Positions 1-10,900 of a stretch of DNA of 47,810 bases are shown here, one piece after another (the stretch's first letter is position 1; each line of letters opens with the position of its first letter). A model generated the notes under the pieces. The model was not told the DNA's origin, searched no databases, and saw only the letters and a program-made list of their open reading frames with translations. The translations under genes and the position numbers were made by a program. Source of the stretch: Verrucomicrobiota bacterium (GTDB lineage Bacteria > Verrucomicrobiota > Verrucomicrobiia > Limisphaerales > J093); the NCBI GenBank assembly GCA_029556615.1, contig JAKQDD010000006.1, positions 1-47,810 on the forward strand. Direction: 5' to 3'.

Positions 1-14
1 CCGGGCGGCAGTTC

Positions 15-96
15 TTTTTGGCGCAGGCTTCGTTGCTCGCTCCTTACAGACCGCTGGCGGGTATGCTCGTCGCTCGCGCCTTGCCTGCGCCAAAAA
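15..96. repeat. Long-range inverted repeat downstream of gltA
   Basis: A perfect 14-base inverted repeat has arms at 15-28 (TTTTTGGCGCAGGC) and 83-96, with a 54-base interior. It lies just past the gltA stop on that gene's strand. There is no T-tract after the stem in either direction, so it is not a textbook intrinsic terminator. It could be an mRNA 3'-end stem or an intergenic repeat. No gene is seen in 1-136. Confidence 0.55.
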
Positions 97-136
97 CTCC
101 TTGCCGCGAACGTGCCCGTATTTACGAATTGGACCA

Positions 137-1438
137 CTAAGTCCCGCGCTGGTCGACCGGCACGTAGGGCCGCGCGGTGGGCCCGGTGTACAACTGCCGC
201 GGCCGGTAGATCCGGCTGCGCGGGTCGTCCATGATCTCCTTGAAATTGGCGATCCACCCCGGCATCCGCCCGATCGCGAAGATGACCGTGAACATCTCGA
301 TCGGGATACCCACCGCCCGCATGATGATCCCGCTGTAGAAATCGACGTTCGGATACAGCCTCCGCTCGATGAAATAAGGATCCTGGAGCGCCGCGGCCTC
401 GAGGTGCTTCGCGATGTCGAGCAGCGGATCGTCGATCCGCATCGAGTCCAGCAGCCGGTCACAGGCGCGCTTGATGATCTTCGCCCGCGGATCGTACTGC
501 TTGTAGACCCGATGGCCAAAGCCCATCAGCCGCTTGCCGCTCGTCTTGTCCTTCGCCGCGGCGACAAACCGCGAGCCATCATCTCCGGAGCGATGGATCT
601 CCTGCAGCATCTCGACCACCGCCTGGTTCGCCCCGCCATGCAATGGCCCCCAGAGCGCGCACACCCCCGCCGCCGCGCACGCAAACAAATTCGCCTGGCT
701 GGACGCCACCATCCGCACCGTCGCCGTCGAGCAGTTCTGCTCGTGGTCCGCATGCAGCAGGAAGATCAAGTCGAGGGCCTTCACCACCTCCGGCTTCAAC
801 TCGTAGTCGTCGTACGGATCCGAGAACATCATGTGCAGGAAGTTCGCCGTGTACTTGTACGACCGCTTGGGATAGATGATCGGCAAGCCCCGCGACTTGC
901 GGTACGAGAACGCCGCAATGGTGCGCACCTGCGAAATCAGCCGGGCGGCGTGGATGTCAAACCGCTCCGGATTCCTCGGGCCGTTCAGCCCCGGATAAAA
1001 GCAGCTGCTGGCGTTGATCATCGCCGAGAGAATCGCCATCGGATGCGCCGTCGAGGGGAACCCCTCGAAGTGATACTTCATGTCCTCATGGAGATTCTCA
1101 TTGTCCGTGAGCAGCTCCGAGAACCGCCGCAACTGCGCCCGCGTCGGCAGGTTGCCGTAGATGATCAGGTACGCCGTCTCAATGAAACTCGACTGCTCGG
1201 CCAGATCCTCGATCGGCACCCCCCGGTACCGCAGGATCCCCCGCTCGCCGTCGATGAAGGTGATCGCGCTCTGGCACGACCCGGTATTCGCATAGCCCTC
1301 GTCGAGGGTGATGTACCCGGTGGCATCCCGCAGGGACCCCAGGGCGATCGCCCGCTCGCCCTCCGAACCCGTCACCGTCGGAATCTCGTACCGGTTGCCG
1401 TCCAGTTCCAGTTTGGCCATGTTGCTCATGCTTCCCAT
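137..1438 (-). CDS. gltA: Citrate synthase
   Basis: Condenses acetyl-CoA and oxaloacetate to citrate, the entry step of the TCA cycle, in the cytosol. About 433 residues, normal for the bacterial enzyme. The family's catalytic blocks are all present: LHGG near residue 265 (His), GFGHRVY near 305 (second His) and VDFYSG near 365 (Asp). The chosen start begins MGSMSNMAK. An in-frame GTG/TTG extension upstream adds basic residues that do not look like protein. ATGs at 1429 and 1420 are alternatives, and the AGGAGG at 1457-1462 is too far from all three to decide. It follows yebC on the same strand after a gap of about 80 bases. Function is very safe; the exact start is not. Confidence 0.95.
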   Translation of the reverse strand: MGSMSNMAKLELDGNRYEIPTVTGSEGERAIALGSLRDATGYITLDEGYANTGSCQSAITFIDGERGILRYRGVPIEDLAEQSSFIETAYLIIYGNLPTRAQLRRFSELLTDNENLHEDMKYHFEGFPSTAHPMAILSAMINASSCFYPGLNGPRNPERFDIHAARLISQVRTIAAFSYRKSRGLPIIYPKRSYKYTANFLHMMFSDPYDDYELKPEVVKALDLIFLLHADHEQNCSTATVRMVASSQANLFACAAAGVCALWGPLHGGANQAVVEMLQEIHRSGDDGSRFVAAAKDKTSGKRLMGFGHRVYKQYDPRAKIIKRACDRLLDSMRIDDPLLDIAKHLEAAALQDPYFIERRLYPNVDFYSGIIMRAVGIPIEMFTVIFAIGRMPGWIANFKEIMDDPRSRIYRPRQLYTGPTARPYVPVDQRGT

Positions 1439-1469
1439 CCGTCGCGCCGTCCGGCGCCTCCTGGGACGC

Positions 1470-1498
1470 AGTCTGTGGGCAACCCACAGGCTTGGCAA
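1470..1498 (-). promoter_or_regulatory. Possible gltA promoter with embedded hairpin
   Basis: TTGCCA (1498-1493) is followed after 17 bases by CAGACT (1475-1470). A perfect 7-base hairpin (CTGTGGG-CAA-CCCACAG, 1473-1489) lies in the spacer. It may be a gltA promoter or the end of the yebC message. The match to consensus is weak. Confidence 0.25.
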
Positions 1499-1517
1499 GG
1501 CACAAGACCAATCCTGC

Positions 1518-2240
1518 CTACTTCAAACCGGCGTAGACCCGGTGCACGTCATCGAGGTCATCGAGCGCGTTCAGGAAGCCAACGACCTCCTGGCGCTGGT
1601 CCTCGGGCAATTCCGCGGGGTTCTTCGCGAGATACGTCATCTCGGAGGTGACCACGGTCCACTGGTGGGCGGCGAGATACTTCGCCACCGCATCGAGGGC
1701 CCCGCGATCGCACGTGAACCGACCGCCCAACCGGTCCCCAGGCACGTCGTCGCCCACCCAGGACTCGACGTTCTGGGCGCCGGCCTCGATGGCCACCGTC
1801 TCGAGGTCCAGCGAGCGATCCGCATGATGCGCCTCGACCAGCCCCACGTGATCGAACATCCAGGCCACACTCCCCGGCGCTCCCAGGTGCCCCGCCCGAA
1901 AGGCGTTCCGAATCTCGGGCGCCAGCCGGTTGCGGTTGTCGGTCAGACACTCGACCACGACCGCCACCTTGTGCGGGGCAAAACCCTCGTACACGAGCGA
2001 CTCGATCACCATCGTCTCCCCCGTCTGCCCGCTCCCCTTCTTGACCGCACGCTCGATGGTGTCGCGCGTGACCGAGTTCTTCCGGGCCTTCTCCACGGCA
2101 GCCGCCAGCCGCGGGTTCAAGTCCGGATCCCCCCCCCCCAGCTTCGCCGCCACGAGGATCTCGCGGACGATCTTCCCGATCAACTGGCCCTTCTTCTGGG
2201 CCGCCACCTCACGACCTGCCTGCTTCCATTGCGCACCCAT
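1518..2240 (-). CDS. yebC: YebC/PmpR family DNA-binding or translation factor
   Basis: 240 residues, the usual family length. The N-terminus shows the expected basic block ([13 protein letters not shown]) and the [11 protein letters not shown] segment, followed by the [22 protein letters not shown] stretch shared by YebC and mitochondrial TACO1. YebC members have been described as transcriptional regulators (PmpR) and as ribosome-associated factors that help translate proline-rich stretches; the sequence does not say which applies here. The ATG at 2240 is preceded by AGGAAGG about six bases upstream, which supports this start. It lies between groEL and gltA and is separated from groEL by a strong hairpin. 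Confidence 0.9.
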   Translation of the reverse strand: MGAQWKQAGREVAAQKKGQLIGKIVREILVAAKLGGGDPDLNPRLAAAVEKARKNSVTRDTIERAVKKGSGQTGETMVIESLVYEGFAPHKVAVVVECLTDNRNRLAPEIRNAFRAGHLGAPGSVAWMFDHVGLVEAHHADRSLDLETVAIEAGAQNVESWVGDDVPGDRLGGRFTCDRGALDAVAKYLAAHQWTVVTSEMTYLAKNPAELPEDQRQEVVGFLNALDDLDDVHRVYAGLK

Positions 2241-2246
2241 GGCGCC

Positions 2247-2274
2247 TTCCTATCACACAACGCAAGGGCGTCAA
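2247..2274 (-). promoter_or_regulatory. Candidate yebC promoter
   Basis: TTGACG (2274-2269), a 16-base spacer, then TAGGAA (2252-2247), six bases before the ATG. The last hexamer overlaps the Shine-Dalgarno-like AGGAAGG, so either a leaderless promoter or a ribosome site explains it. The -35 box abuts the groEL terminator. Confidence 0.35.
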
Positions 2275-2279
2275 AGCGA

Positions 2280-2309
2280 AACCGGGGCCGGCTCGCGCCG
2301 GCCCCGGTT
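2280..2309 (-). terminator. groEL terminator hairpin
   Basis: A perfect 13-base GC-rich stem (2280-2292 with 2297-2309) closes a four-base loop 34 bases after the groEL stop. On the minus strand it is followed by TTTCGCTTT, a broken U-tract. This is the strongest short hairpin seen in the window and divides the chaperone operon from yebC. Confidence 0.7.
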
Positions 2310-2342
2310 GATTCTCCTGGGACTTTGCGTCGCTCCGTGGAC

Positions 2343-3980
2343 TTAGTAGTCCATGTCGCCACCCATCCCGTGGCCGCCGCCCGGAGCGGGCTTCTTCTCC
2401 TTCTCCGGGATTTCGGTCACCAGGGCTTCCGTGGTGAGCAGGAGCCCCGCGATCGACGCCGCGTTCTGCAGCGCCGTGCGGGTCACCTTCTTGGGATCCA
2501 CCACGCCGGCCTTGACAAGGTCCTCGTACTCCGCCGTCGAGACGTTGTAGCCGTCGTTGCCCTTGCGCCGCCGCACCTCCGCCACCACCACGGAGCCGGG
2601 AACGCCGGCGTTGTCCGCCAGGGCGCGCGTGGGGTACTCGACCGCGCGCTTCACGATGTCCACGCCGATCTTCTCGTCGTCGTCCGTGACCTTGACCGCC
2701 TCGATGGCGGGGATGCAGCGAATGAGGGCCACGCCGCCGCCCGGCACGATCCCTTCCTCGACCGCCGCCCGGGTCGCATGGAGGGCGTCCTCGACACGGG
2801 CCTTCTTCTCCTTCATCTCGGTCTCGGTGGCGGCGCCGACATTGATGACGGCCACGCCGCCAGCCAGCTTCGCCAGCCGCTCCTGGAGCTTCTCACGGTC
2901 GTAGTCGGAGGTCGTTTCCTCGATCTGCTTGCGGATCTGGTTGATCCGGCCCTGGATCTCGGAGGCCTTGCCCGAACCCTCGACGATCGTGGTGTTCTCC
3001 TTGTCGACCACGATGCTCTTCGCCCGGCCGAGGTCTTCCAGCTGGAGATTCTCGAGCTTGATCCCGAGGTCCTCCGTGATGCACCGGCCGCCGGTGAGAA
3101 TCGCGATGTCTTCCAGCATGGCCTTGCGGCGATCGCCAAACCCCGGGGCCTTGACCGCGCACACGCTGATGGTCCCGCGCAGCTTGTTCACCACCAGGGT
3201 CGCCAGCGCTTCGCCTTCAACTTCTTCGGCGATGATCAGCAGCGGCTTGCCAATCTTCGCGATCTTCTCGAGCAGCGGCAGGAGGTCCTTCAGGCTGCTG
3301 ATCTTCTTCTCGTAGATCAACACGTAGGCGTCCTCCAGCTTGCACTCCATCGTCTCCGCGTTGGTCACGAAGTAGGGGGAGAGATACCCCTTGTCAAACT
3401 GCATGCCCTCGACCACTTCCAGCGTGGTCTCGATCGACTTCGCTTCCTCGACCGTGATCGTGCCGTCCTTGCCCACCTTGTCCATCGCATCGGCGATGAT
3501 CTCGCCGATCGTGGTGTCCCAGTTGGCCGAAACCGTCGCCACCTGCTTGATCTCCTCCTTGTCCTTGACCTTCTTCGAGATCTTGGCGAGCTGCTCGACC
3601 GCCGCCTCGACCGCCTTCTGCACACCGCGCTGAATTCCGATCGGACTCGCGCCGGCGGTGACATACTTCAGGCCCTCGCGGAAGATCGCCTCCGCCAGCA
3701 GCGTCGCCGTCGTGGTGCCGTCGCCGGCGGCGTCGCTCGTCCGGCTCGCCACCTCGCGCACCATCTGCGCCCCCATGTTCTCGAACGGATCTTCCAGTTC
3801 GATCTCCTTCGCCACGGTGACACCGTCCTTGGTGACCGTGGGAGACCCGAATTTCTTGTCGAGCACCACGTTCCGGCCTTTGGGGCCGAGGGTGGCGGTG
3901 ACGGCTCGGGAAAGCTTGGCCACACCCTTCAGCAGGGCCTGACGCGCGCTGTCTTCAAAAAGAATCTGTTTGGCTGCCAT
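2343..3980 (-). CDS. groEL: Chaperonin GroEL (Hsp60)
   Basis: 545 residues, full length. The start [14 protein letters not shown] is typical of the family, the nucleotide-binding [14 protein letters not shown] block lies near residue 85, and the protein ends in a Gly/Met-rich tail ([12 protein letters not shown]) that occupies the folding cavity. It forms the double-ring ATP-driven folding machine with GroES. It lies 45 bases after groES on the same strand, the classic groESL order, and the two follow dnaK, so the main folding chaperones form one block. No CIRCE operator (TTAGCACTC-N9-GAGTGCTAA) is visible upstream. Confidence 0.98.
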   Translation of the reverse strand: MAAKQILFEDSARQALLKGVAKLSRAVTATLGPKGRNVVLDKKFGSPTVTKDGVTVAKEIELEDPFENMGAQMVREVASRTSDAAGDGTTTATLLAEAIFREGLKYVTAGASPIGIQRGVQKAVEAAVEQLAKISKKVKDKEEIKQVATVSANWDTTIGEIIADAMDKVGKDGTITVEEAKSIETTLEVVEGMQFDKGYLSPYFVTNAETMECKLEDAYVLIYEKKISSLKDLLPLLEKIAKIGKPLLIIAEEVEGEALATLVVNKLRGTISVCAVKAPGFGDRRKAMLEDIAILTGGRCITEDLGIKLENLQLEDLGRAKSIVVDKENTTIVEGSGKASEIQGRINQIRKQIEETTSDYDREKLQERLAKLAGGVAVINVGAATETEMKEKKARVEDALHATRAAVEEGIVPGGGVALIRCIPAIEAVKVTDDDEKIGVDIVKRAVEYPTRALADNAGVPGSVVVAEVRRRKGNDGYNVSTAEYEDLVKAGVVDPKKVTRTALQNAASIAGLLLTTEALVTEIPEKEKKPAPGGGHGMGGDMDY

Positions 3981-4025
3981 AGACTTGATTCAGAGGTTGG
4001 GTTTGAACAAAAAAAGTGAACGGGC

Positions 4026-4319
4026 TCAGTTGATGATGGCGAGAATGTCGTCCGTGTTCAGCAGCTTGTACTCCTTGTCATCCAGCTTGATCTCGGTCCC
4101 GCCATACTTGCTGATCAGCACACGGTCCCCCACCTTGACTTCGAACGGGACCTTCTTGCCATGCTCATCCGTCTTGCCGGTGCCCAGCGCCCGGACGATG
4201 CCTTCGGTCGGCTTTTCCTTCGCCGTGTCGGGAATGATGATCCCGCCCTTCTTGGTCTCCTTCTCCGCGACCGGTTCCACCAAGACCCGATCGCCCAGCG
4301 GTTTAACGTTCAGTGCCAT
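4026..4319 (-). CDS. groES: Co-chaperonin GroES (Hsp10)
   Basis: 97 residues, standard size. It shows the family pattern [10 protein letters not shown] near the N-terminus, a glycine-rich mobile-loop region ([17 protein letters not shown]) and the closing [14 protein letters not shown] segment. It caps the GroEL ring. A GAGGA Shine-Dalgarno sequence lies about 11 bases before the ATG. It sits 79 bases after dnaK and just before groEL on the same strand. Confidence 0.97.
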   Translation of the reverse strand: MALNVKPLGDRVLVEPVAEKETKKGGIIIPDTAKEKPTEGIVRALGTGKTDEHGKKVPFEVKVGDRVLISKYGGTEIKLDDKEYKLLNTDDILAIIN

Positions 4320-4347
4320 ACTTGCGTGTGTCCTCTGCTTGTTTTGG

Positions 4348-4366
4348 TTTGATTGCTCGAATCAAA
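4348..4366. promoter_or_regulatory. Inverted repeat in the dnaK-groES gap
   Basis: TTTGATT-GCTCG-AATCAAA is a perfect 7-base inverted repeat about 30 bases upstream of the groES ATG. It does not resemble CIRCE. It may be an operator or a weak stem separating dnaK and groESL messages. Confidence 0.4.
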
Positions 4367-4398
4367 TCCCGGCGCACTCGCGCCCGGGAAAATCCCGA

Positions 4399-6333
4399 TC
4401 ACGGCTTCTTGTCGTCCACGACTTCCGCGTCCACCACCGGCCCTTTGGGCTCCGGACCCGGGCCCTCCGCGGCCGCCCCGCCCCCCGGCGCCGGGCCGGA
4501 TTCGGCCTGAGACTGCTGCGCCGACGCCCGGTAGAGACTGACCGCGATGTTGTTCCGAACCTCGACCAACCGCTCCTGCGCGGTCTTGATCGCGCCCCCA
4601 TCCCCACCGGCCAGCGCCGTCTTCAACGCCGCCAGCGCCTGCTCCAATTGCGTCTTCTGGTCCGCCGAAAGACGTTCCCCGCTCTCCTTCAGCAGTTTCT
4701 CCGCTTGATAGGCCGTCATGTCAGCCTCGTTCCGCAGCTCCGCCTCCTCGCGACGACGACGGTCGTCGTCCGCATGCGCCTCCGCAGCCTGCCGGAGACG
4801 CTCGATTTCATCCTTGCTCAGACCGCTGCTGGCCGTGATGGTGATTTTCTGCTCCTTTTTCGTGTCGAGCTCCTTGGCCGTCACCTGCAAAATGCCGTTG
4901 GCATCGATGCTGAAGGTCACCTCGATCTTCGGAGTGCCCCGGGGCGCCGGCGGTATTCCGTCCAGCCGGAACACGCCGATCGTCTTGTTGTCCTCGGCCA
5001 TCGGACGCTCTCCCTGCAACACGCGAATGTCCACCGCCGTCTGGCCGTCAGCGTAGGTGCTGAACACCTGCTGCTTGCTGTGGGGAATCGTCGTGTTCCG
5101 GGGAATCATGGCGGTGGCAATGCTCCCCGCGGTCTCGATGCCCAGCGTCAGCGGCGTGACGTCCAGCAACACAATCTCTTTGCGGACTTCGCCGGACAAC
5201 ACCCCTCCCTGAATCGCGGCGCCCACCGCGACGACCTCGTCCGGATTCACCCCCTGATGCGGCGCCTTGCTGACCAGGCTCCGCGCGGTCTCGACCACCC
5301 GCGGCATGCGCGTCATCCCGCCCACCAGCACCATCTCGTTGATCTGCTCCGTGCTGATCCGCGCATCGCGCAGACAGTTCCGCACCGGGATCACCGTCCG
5401 CTCGAATAGATCATCGCAAAGCTGCTCCATCTTGGCCCGCGTGAGCTTCAGGCTGATGTGCTTCGGACCGCTCTGGTCGGCCGTAATGAACGGCAGGTTG
5501 ATGTCAAAGCTCTGCGCGCTCGACAGCGCAATCTTGGCCTTCTCGGCCTCCTCCTTGATCCGCTGAAGCGCATCCGGAGCCCGCCGCAAATCGATGCCGT
5601 GATCGCGCCGGAACTCCTCAAGCACCCAATCCATGATCCGATTGTCCCAATCGTCCCCCCCCAGATGGGTGTCCCCGTTGGTGGCCTCGACATCAAAAAC
5701 ACCATCCCCAATGTCCAGCACCGAAATGTCAAAAGTCCCCCCGCCGAGATCATACACCGCGATCTTCTCGTCCTTTTTCTTGTCCAAACCATAGGCGAGC
5801 GCGGCGGCCGTCGGTTCGTTGATGATCCGCAACACCTCGAGACCCGCAATCCGACCCGCGTCCTTGGTCGCCTGACGCTGCGAATCATTGAAATAGGCCG
5901 GAACCGTGACCACCGCTTTCGTGATCGTCTCCCCAAGCCGCACCTCCGCGTCCGACTTCAGCTTCGAGAGGATCATCGCCGAAATCTCGGGCGGGCTGAA
6001 CTGACGGGTCTTGCCCTCGACTTCGACCTCGACCCACGCGTCGTCATTGGCCGCGCGAACCACCTTGTACGGAACCCGCTTCGTCTCCTCCTCCACCTCC
6101 GCAAACTTCCGGCCCATGAACCGCTTGATCGAGTAAATGGTATTCCTCGGGTTCGTCACCGCCTGGCGCTTGGCCGGATCCCCCACCAGACGCTCACCGG
6201 ATCGCGCGAAAGCAACCACCGACGGCGTCGTCCGCTTGCCCTCGGAGTTCTCAAGGACCACCGGCTCCCCACCCTCGATGACCGCCATGCAGGAATTGGT
6301 CGTTCCAAGATCAATGCCAAGTACTTTCGCCAT
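4399..6333 (-). CDS. dnaK: Molecular chaperone DnaK (Hsp70)
   Basis: 644 residues from the ATG at 6333 ([15 protein letters not shown]); a longer frame uses a TTG codon and adds four residues that are not needed. The ATPase domain shows [26 protein letters not shown] and the DLGGGTFD phosphate loop. The substrate-binding domain has the usual [18 protein letters not shown] region, followed by a helical lid and the acidic end [11 protein letters not shown]. It binds exposed hydrophobic segments with DnaJ and GrpE, neither of which is in the window. trxB lies upstream on the same strand, about 200 bases away. Confidence 0.98.
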   Translation of the reverse strand: MAKVLGIDLGTTNSCMAVIEGGEPVVLENSEGKRTTPSVVAFARSGERLVGDPAKRQAVTNPRNTIYSIKRFMGRKFAEVEEETKRVPYKVVRAANDDAWVEVEVEGKTRQFSPPEISAMILSKLKSDAEVRLGETITKAVVTVPAYFNDSQRQATKDAGRIAGLEVLRIINEPTAAALAYGLDKKKDEKIAVYDLGGGTFDISVLDIGDGVFDVEATNGDTHLGGDDWDNRIMDWVLEEFRRDHGIDLRRAPDALQRIKEEAEKAKIALSSAQSFDINLPFITADQSGPKHISLKLTRAKMEQLCDDLFERTVIPVRNCLRDARISTEQINEMVLVGGMTRMPRVVETARSLVSKAPHQGVNPDEVVAVGAAIQGGVLSGEVRKEIVLLDVTPLTLGIETAGSIATAMIPRNTTIPHSKQQVFSTYADGQTAVDIRVLQGERPMAEDNKTIGVFRLDGIPPAPRGTPKIEVTFSIDANGILQVTAKELDTKKEQKITITASSGLSKDEIERLRQAAEAHADDDRRRREEAELRNEADMTAYQAEKLLKESGERLSADQKTQLEQALAALKTALAGGDGGAIKTAQERLVEVRNNIAVSLYRASAQQSQAESGPAPGGGAAAEGPGPEPKGPVVDAEVVDDKKP

Positions 6334-6341
6334 ATCGCAGC

Positions 6342-6368
6342 TCAATAAAGCCGATTAGTCGAAAGCAA
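6342..6368 (-). promoter_or_regulatory. Possible dnaK promoter
   Basis: TTGCTT (6368-6363), 15 bases, then TATTGA (6347-6342), eight bases before the dnaK ATG. The short spacer and partial consensus make it weak. There is no clear Shine-Dalgarno sequence. No heat-shock sigma32-type pair was recognised in the 200-base gap. Confidence 0.25.
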
Positions 6369-6402
6369 CGAGAATGCCAGGCGTTCAGAAAGTCCTTAAG
6401 CC

Positions 6403-6438
6403 GTTGCCCTGGAAGATGCTACACGAGAACCAGGCAAC
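6403..6438 (-). promoter_or_regulatory. Near-perfect inverted repeat upstream of dnaK
   Basis: GTTGCCCTGG (6403-6412) pairs with CCAGGCAAC (6430-6438) with one bulged base. It sits 70-105 bases upstream of the dnaK start, inside the otherwise empty trxB-dnaK gap. It could be an operator or a stem at the end of the trxB message; there is no T-run after it. Confidence 0.35.
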
Positions 6439-6535
6439 ACTCGATCGCCATCGCAGTGTGCCAGGTGTGTCAAAACGTCGCTGTCGAAGGGCTCTCGAGT
6501 GGGTCAATCCGGATCGGCACCGTCGCCCGACCCGC

Positions 6536-7468
6536 TCAGGACTCCAGCGCCGCAAGGTAGCGCTCGGCGTCTATCGCCGCCATGCAGCCCATGCCTGCAG
6601 CCGTGATCGCCTGCCGATAAACCCGATCCGCACAGTCCCCCGCAACAAACACACCCGGAACGCTCGTCTCCGAACCCCGCTGCGGCTGGATGTAACCGGA
6701 CTCGTCCATCGCCAGAGCGCCTCGAAAAACTGCCGTGTTCGGCACGTGCCCAATGGCGACAAACACCCCGGCGCACGCCAGCTCCGCCTCGGCGCCCGTC
6801 TTGACGTTTCGCAGCCGGACCGCCGTCACCTTCTCCTGAGCCACGTCCAGGATGTCGACAACCACAGAGTCCCAAACCGGGCGGATCTTGGGATGCTGAA
6901 GCACCCGCTGCGCCATGATCCGCGAGGCGCGCAGCTGGTCCCTCCGATGCACGAGGTGAACCACCGATCCAAACCGCGTGAGAAAAAGCGCCTCTTCGCA
7001 CGCCGAATCCCCTCCGCCCACAACGACGAGCGGCTGATTCCGAAAGACCGGCAGCGCCCCATCGCACGTGGCACAGTAGGTCACACCCTTCTTCTCCAGC
7101 TTGGCCTCGCTCGCTAGACCCAGATGCCGGTGGCCCGCGCCCGTGGCAATGATCACGCTCTGGGCGCTCAGCGATTCGCCATCCACGGTCAGTAGAAAAG
7201 GACGCCGGCTCAGGTCGACAGCCTCCAAAGTGCCGAAGCGCACCCGCGCCCCGAATTTCTCGGCCTGCTGCTGGATCCGGGTCATCAACCCAAAACCCTC
7301 GACGCCCTCAGGGAACCCGGGGAAATTCTCGACCACGCTCGTCGTGGTCAACAGGCCGCCCGGCAACGCGCCCGTGAGCACCACCGGCTCGAGGTTCGCA
7401 CGGGCGGCGTAGACCGCCGCGGTCAGCCCCGCACACCCGGTCCCGACAATCACCACCTTCTCCGTCAT
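6536..7468 (-). CDS. trxB: Thioredoxin reductase (NADPH)
   Basis: 310 residues, the size of low-molecular-weight thioredoxin reductases. The FAD-binding motif GTGCAG lies at residues 8-13, the redox-active CATC near residue 133, the NADPH-binding GGGDSA just after it, and the C-terminal FAD segment GVFVAGDCAD. It transfers electrons from NADPH through FAD to thioredoxin in the cytosol. The only thioredoxin-fold protein in this window (23.4 kb) lacks the CxxC pair, so the partner must be elsewhere. It is read away from nuoA, about 90 bases apart. Confidence 0.95.
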   Translation of the reverse strand: MTEKVVIVGTGCAGLTAAVYAARANLEPVVLTGALPGGLLTTTSVVENFPGFPEGVEGFGLMTRIQQQAEKFGARVRFGTLEAVDLSRRPFLLTVDGESLSAQSVIIATGAGHRHLGLASEAKLEKKGVTYCATCDGALPVFRNQPLVVVGGGDSACEEALFLTRFGSVVHLVHRRDQLRASRIMAQRVLQHPKIRPVWDSVVVDILDVAQEKVTAVRLRNVKTGAEAELACAGVFVAIGHVPNTAVFRGALAMDESGYIQPQRGSETSVPGVFVAGDCADRVYRQAITAAGMGCMAAIDAERYLAALES

Positions 7469-7476
7469 CGGCCGTC

Positions 7477-7505
7477 AACCTAGAGACCGATGCCGCGCTT
7501 GGCAA
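7477..7505 (-). promoter_or_regulatory. Candidate trxB promoter
   Basis: TTGCCA (7505-7500), 17 bases, TAGGTT (7482-7477), then eight bases to the ATG. The predicted transcription start falls at or next to the start codon. It shares the -35-to-start distance (37) of the promoter at 18440. Confidence 0.4.
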
Positions 7506-7522
7506 GCGCAACGGAAAACGCC

Positions 7523-7551
7523 TTGTCATCCCCCGCGCCCCGCCCTAGCGT
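7523..7551 (+). promoter_or_regulatory. Candidate leaderless nuoA promoter
   Basis: TTGTCA (7523-7528), 17 bases, TAGCGT (7546-7551), then six bases to the GTG start. There is no Shine-Dalgarno sequence. The geometry puts the transcription start on the GTG. Confidence 0.45.
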
Positions 7552-7557
7552 CGCGGC

Positions 7558-7989
7558 GTGACGTCGCAGCTGGCTCAGTACCTGCCGGTGGTGATCCTGA
7601 TCGCGCTGTCGATCGCGTTCGTGGTCGGCATGCTCGGGGCTTCGGTGCTCCTCGGAAAACGAGGCCGTCGATCCCCCGCCAAGGATACCGCCTACGAATG
7701 CGGCATCATCCCCGAGAGCCCCGCAGGCCCGCGGTACTCGGTCAAGTTCCATCGCGTGGCCATGCTCTTCATCCTGTTCGACATCGAGGTGGTCTTCCTC
7801 TACCCCTGGGCGGTCGTTTACCGGCGGCTGCTCGGCGAGGCGGCCACAGCCAACCTGATCTTCTTCGCCATGGTGAGTTTCCTGGGGATCCTCCTGGTGG
7901 GCTACCTCTACGCCTACCGCAAAGGGGCCTTCGACTGGCGAACGCACCCGGAACCGCATCGGGACCCATCACTGCAGGTAGGGCGCTAG
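7558..7989 (+). CDS. nuoA: NADH-quinone oxidoreductase subunit A
   Basis: 143 residues with three predicted membrane helices and the conserved loop [11 protein letters not shown] followed by [21 protein letters not shown], diagnostic of complex I subunit A (NDH-1 subunit 3). This membrane subunit lines part of the quinone site. The start is GTG; no ATG fits before the first helix. It stands alone: no nuoB or other complex I gene follows, and its last 21 bases overlap the 3' end of metH on the opposite strand. A detached nuoA implies a split complex I gene set or an extra paralogue. Confidence 0.93.
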   Translation: MTSQLAQYLPVVILIALSIAFVVGMLGASVLLGKRGRRSPAKDTAYECGIIPESPAGPRYSVKFHRVAMLFILFDIEVVFLYPWAVVYRRLLGEAATANLIFFAMVSFLGILLVGYLYAYRKGAFDWRTHPEPHRDPSLQVGR

Positions 7990-10900
7990 CCAGCGCTCGC
8001 ATTCCGCCGCAGGCACCCCCTTGCGCCCGGCCAGATCCGCAACCTGATCCGAGCCAAGGCGGCCCACGGCGAAATAGCGGGACTCCGGGTGGGCAAAGTA
8101 GAACCCGCTGACACTGCTCGCCGGCCACATGGCGCAGCTCTCCGTCAGCCGGATGCCGGCGCGGGACTCCGGATCCAGGAGGCGCCAGAGGATCTGCTTC
8201 TCCGTGTGATCCGGACACGCCGGGTAGCCAGGGGCGGGCCGGATGCCGCGGTACTCCTCGGCAATCAACTGGTCCAGGCCCAGGGACTCGCCCCGGCCAT
8301 AACCCCACTCGATCCGGACGCGCCGATGCAGCCATTCGGCGAACGCCTCGGCCAGACGATCGGCCAGCGCTTCCGCCAGGATGACGCGATAGTCGTCGTG
8401 ATCCGCTCGATAGGCGCGGACCAGGCCCTCGAGCCCGTGGCCCGCCGTCACCGCGAACACCCCGAGGTGATCCCGAGGGCCCCCGGGCCCGGCCGGAGCA
8501 ATGAAATCCGCCAGACACCGGTTCGGCGTGCCGTCGTTCTTGATCATTTGCTGCCGGAGAAAATGAAACGTCGCGCATGGCGAGCCCCCGGAGCCGTCGT
8601 CGACCTCGACGTCGTCGCCAACCCGCTGCGCCCGATAAAAGCCATACACGCCCCGGGCCGCGAGCCGGTGCTCGCGCGTGATCGCCGCCAGCAGAGCCTG
8701 CGCATCGTCAAACAACTGGCGCGCCTGCTCCCCGTGCCGCGGATGGTCCAGGATCGCCGGGTAACGTCCCCGCAACTCCCACACGTGAAAGAACGGGCTC
8801 CAGTCGATCAGTGCTGCCAACTCCCCGAACGCCACACGCACCACCCCGGGCCCGGCGTCAGGGTCGGAAGCCACCACCCGCACGCCCACAAACTCTGGCC
8901 GCGGCAGTTCGTCAAAGCGGAGCTCCGGAGCTCGGGCGCGAGCCGCTTCCAGGGAAAGCAGCGGCGGACGCGGCCCCGCGTGCTGCGCCCGCAGCTTCTC
9001 CTGCTGCTCCCGGTTCTCCCGGGCGAACGCCGGCCGGGTCCCGGCGCGCAGCAGTTGGCTGACGACAGGCACGGCACGGGAGGCGTCCAGGACGTGAACG
9101 ACCGGCGCCTCATAGGCCGGGGCGATCTTGACCGCGGTGTGGGCGCTGCTCGTCGTGGCACCCCCAATGAGCAGCGGGATCGAAAAGCCCTCCCGCTGCA
9201 TCTCCCGCGCCACGTGAACCATTTCCTCGAGGGACGGCGTGATGAGACCGCTCAGACCCACGGCGTCGACCCGCCGCTCGCGGGCCACCTCGATGATCTT
9301 GTCGGCGGGAACCATGACGCCAAGATCGATCACGTCGTAATGGTTGCACCCGAGCACGACGCCCACGATGTTCTTGCCGATGTCGTGGACGTCCCCCTTC
9401 ACCGTGGCCAGCAGGATCCGCCCCTGGGTCCGGCCGGCCGCCTCACGCTCCGCCTCGAGCCGGGGCGTCAGATAGGCCACGGCCTTCTTCATCACCCGGG
9501 CCGACTTCACCACCTGCGGGAGAAACATCCGCCCCGTGCCAAACAGATCGCCGACAACGTTCATGCCCGCCATGAGCGGGCCCTCGATGACCGCCAGCGG
9601 CCGTCCATACTGGCCCAGAGCCTCCTCGACGTCCGCCTCGATGAACTCGCTGATCCCCTTGATCAACGCGTGCGCCAGCCGCTCCTCGACCGTCCCCCCG
9701 CGCCACGCCGCGTCGCCCGCCTCCGTCTTGTCCTGGGGCTTCACCGACTCCGCGAACCGGATCAGGCGCTCCGTCGCATCCGGACGCCGGTTCAGGAGGA
9801 GATCCTCGACGTGCTCCCGCAGCGCCGCCGGGATCTCCTCGTAAACGGCAAGCAGGCTCGGGTTGACAATCCCCAGGTCCATCCCGGCGCGAATCGCATG
9901 ATAGAGAAACGCGCTGTGCATCGCTTCCCGGACCACCGAGTTGCCGCGAAAGCTGAAGGACACATTGCTGACCCCGCCGGTGACGTGGGCGTGCGGCAGA
10001 TGCTCCCGGATCCAGCGGGTGGCCTCGATGAAGGCGTTCGCGTAGTCGTTGTGCTCCTCGATCCCCGTCCCCACCGTCAGCACGTTCGGATCAAAGAGGA
10101 TGTCCTCGGGCGGGAACCCGGCCTCGGCCGTCAGCAGCCGGTAGGCCCGCTCGCATACCGCAATCTTCCGGGCATACGTGTCCGCCTGCCCCTGCTCGTC
10201 AAAAGCCATCACCACCACCGCCGCCCCATACCGCCGAATCCGCCGCGCCTGCTCCAAAAACTGCGCCTCCCCCTCCTTGAGGCTGATCGAGTTCACCACC
10301 CCCTTGCCCTGCAGACACTTCAAAGCCGCCTCGATCACCGCCCATCGAGACGAATCGACCATGACCGGCACGCGCGCAATCTCCGGCTCCGCCGCCAGCA
10401 AGTGCAGGAAGCGCGTCATCGCCGCCTCGGAATCCAGCAGGCCCTCGTCCATGTTCACGTCGAGCATCTGCGCGCCGTTCTCAACCTGCTGCCGGGCAAT
10501 GCTCAGCGCCGCCTCGAAATCCCCCGCCAGAATCAGCTTCGCAAACCGGGGCGAGCCCGTCACGTTCGTCCGCTCGCCCACATTGATGAAGTTCAGCTCC
10601 GGCCGGAATGTGAGCGCCTCGAGGCCGCTTAAACGGAGCACCCTCGAGGGCGCCGGCGGCACGCGCGGCGGACAACCCGCAACCGCCCCGGCAATCGCCC
10701 GGATGTGCGCCGGAGTCGACCCGCAGCAGCCCCCCACGAAATTCAGCCAGCCCGCCGCGGCAAACTCGCCAAGCTCCGCCGCCATCGCCTCCGGCGACTC
10801 GTCGAATCCCCCGAAGGCGTTGGGCAGACCCGCATTGGGATAGCACCCCACGTACACCGGCACCAACCCCGCCAGCTCCTCGATGTACGACCGCATCTGG

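Noticed and set aside
1308..4019. 903-residue open frame on the plus strand opposite yebC and groEL
   Set aside because: It is the GC-rich antisense shadow of clear genes and its translation is Arg/Leu/His-rich without family features.
4320..4398. CIRCE operator upstream of groES
   Set aside because: No TTAGCACTC/GAGTGCTAA pair is present; a different, shorter repeat is.
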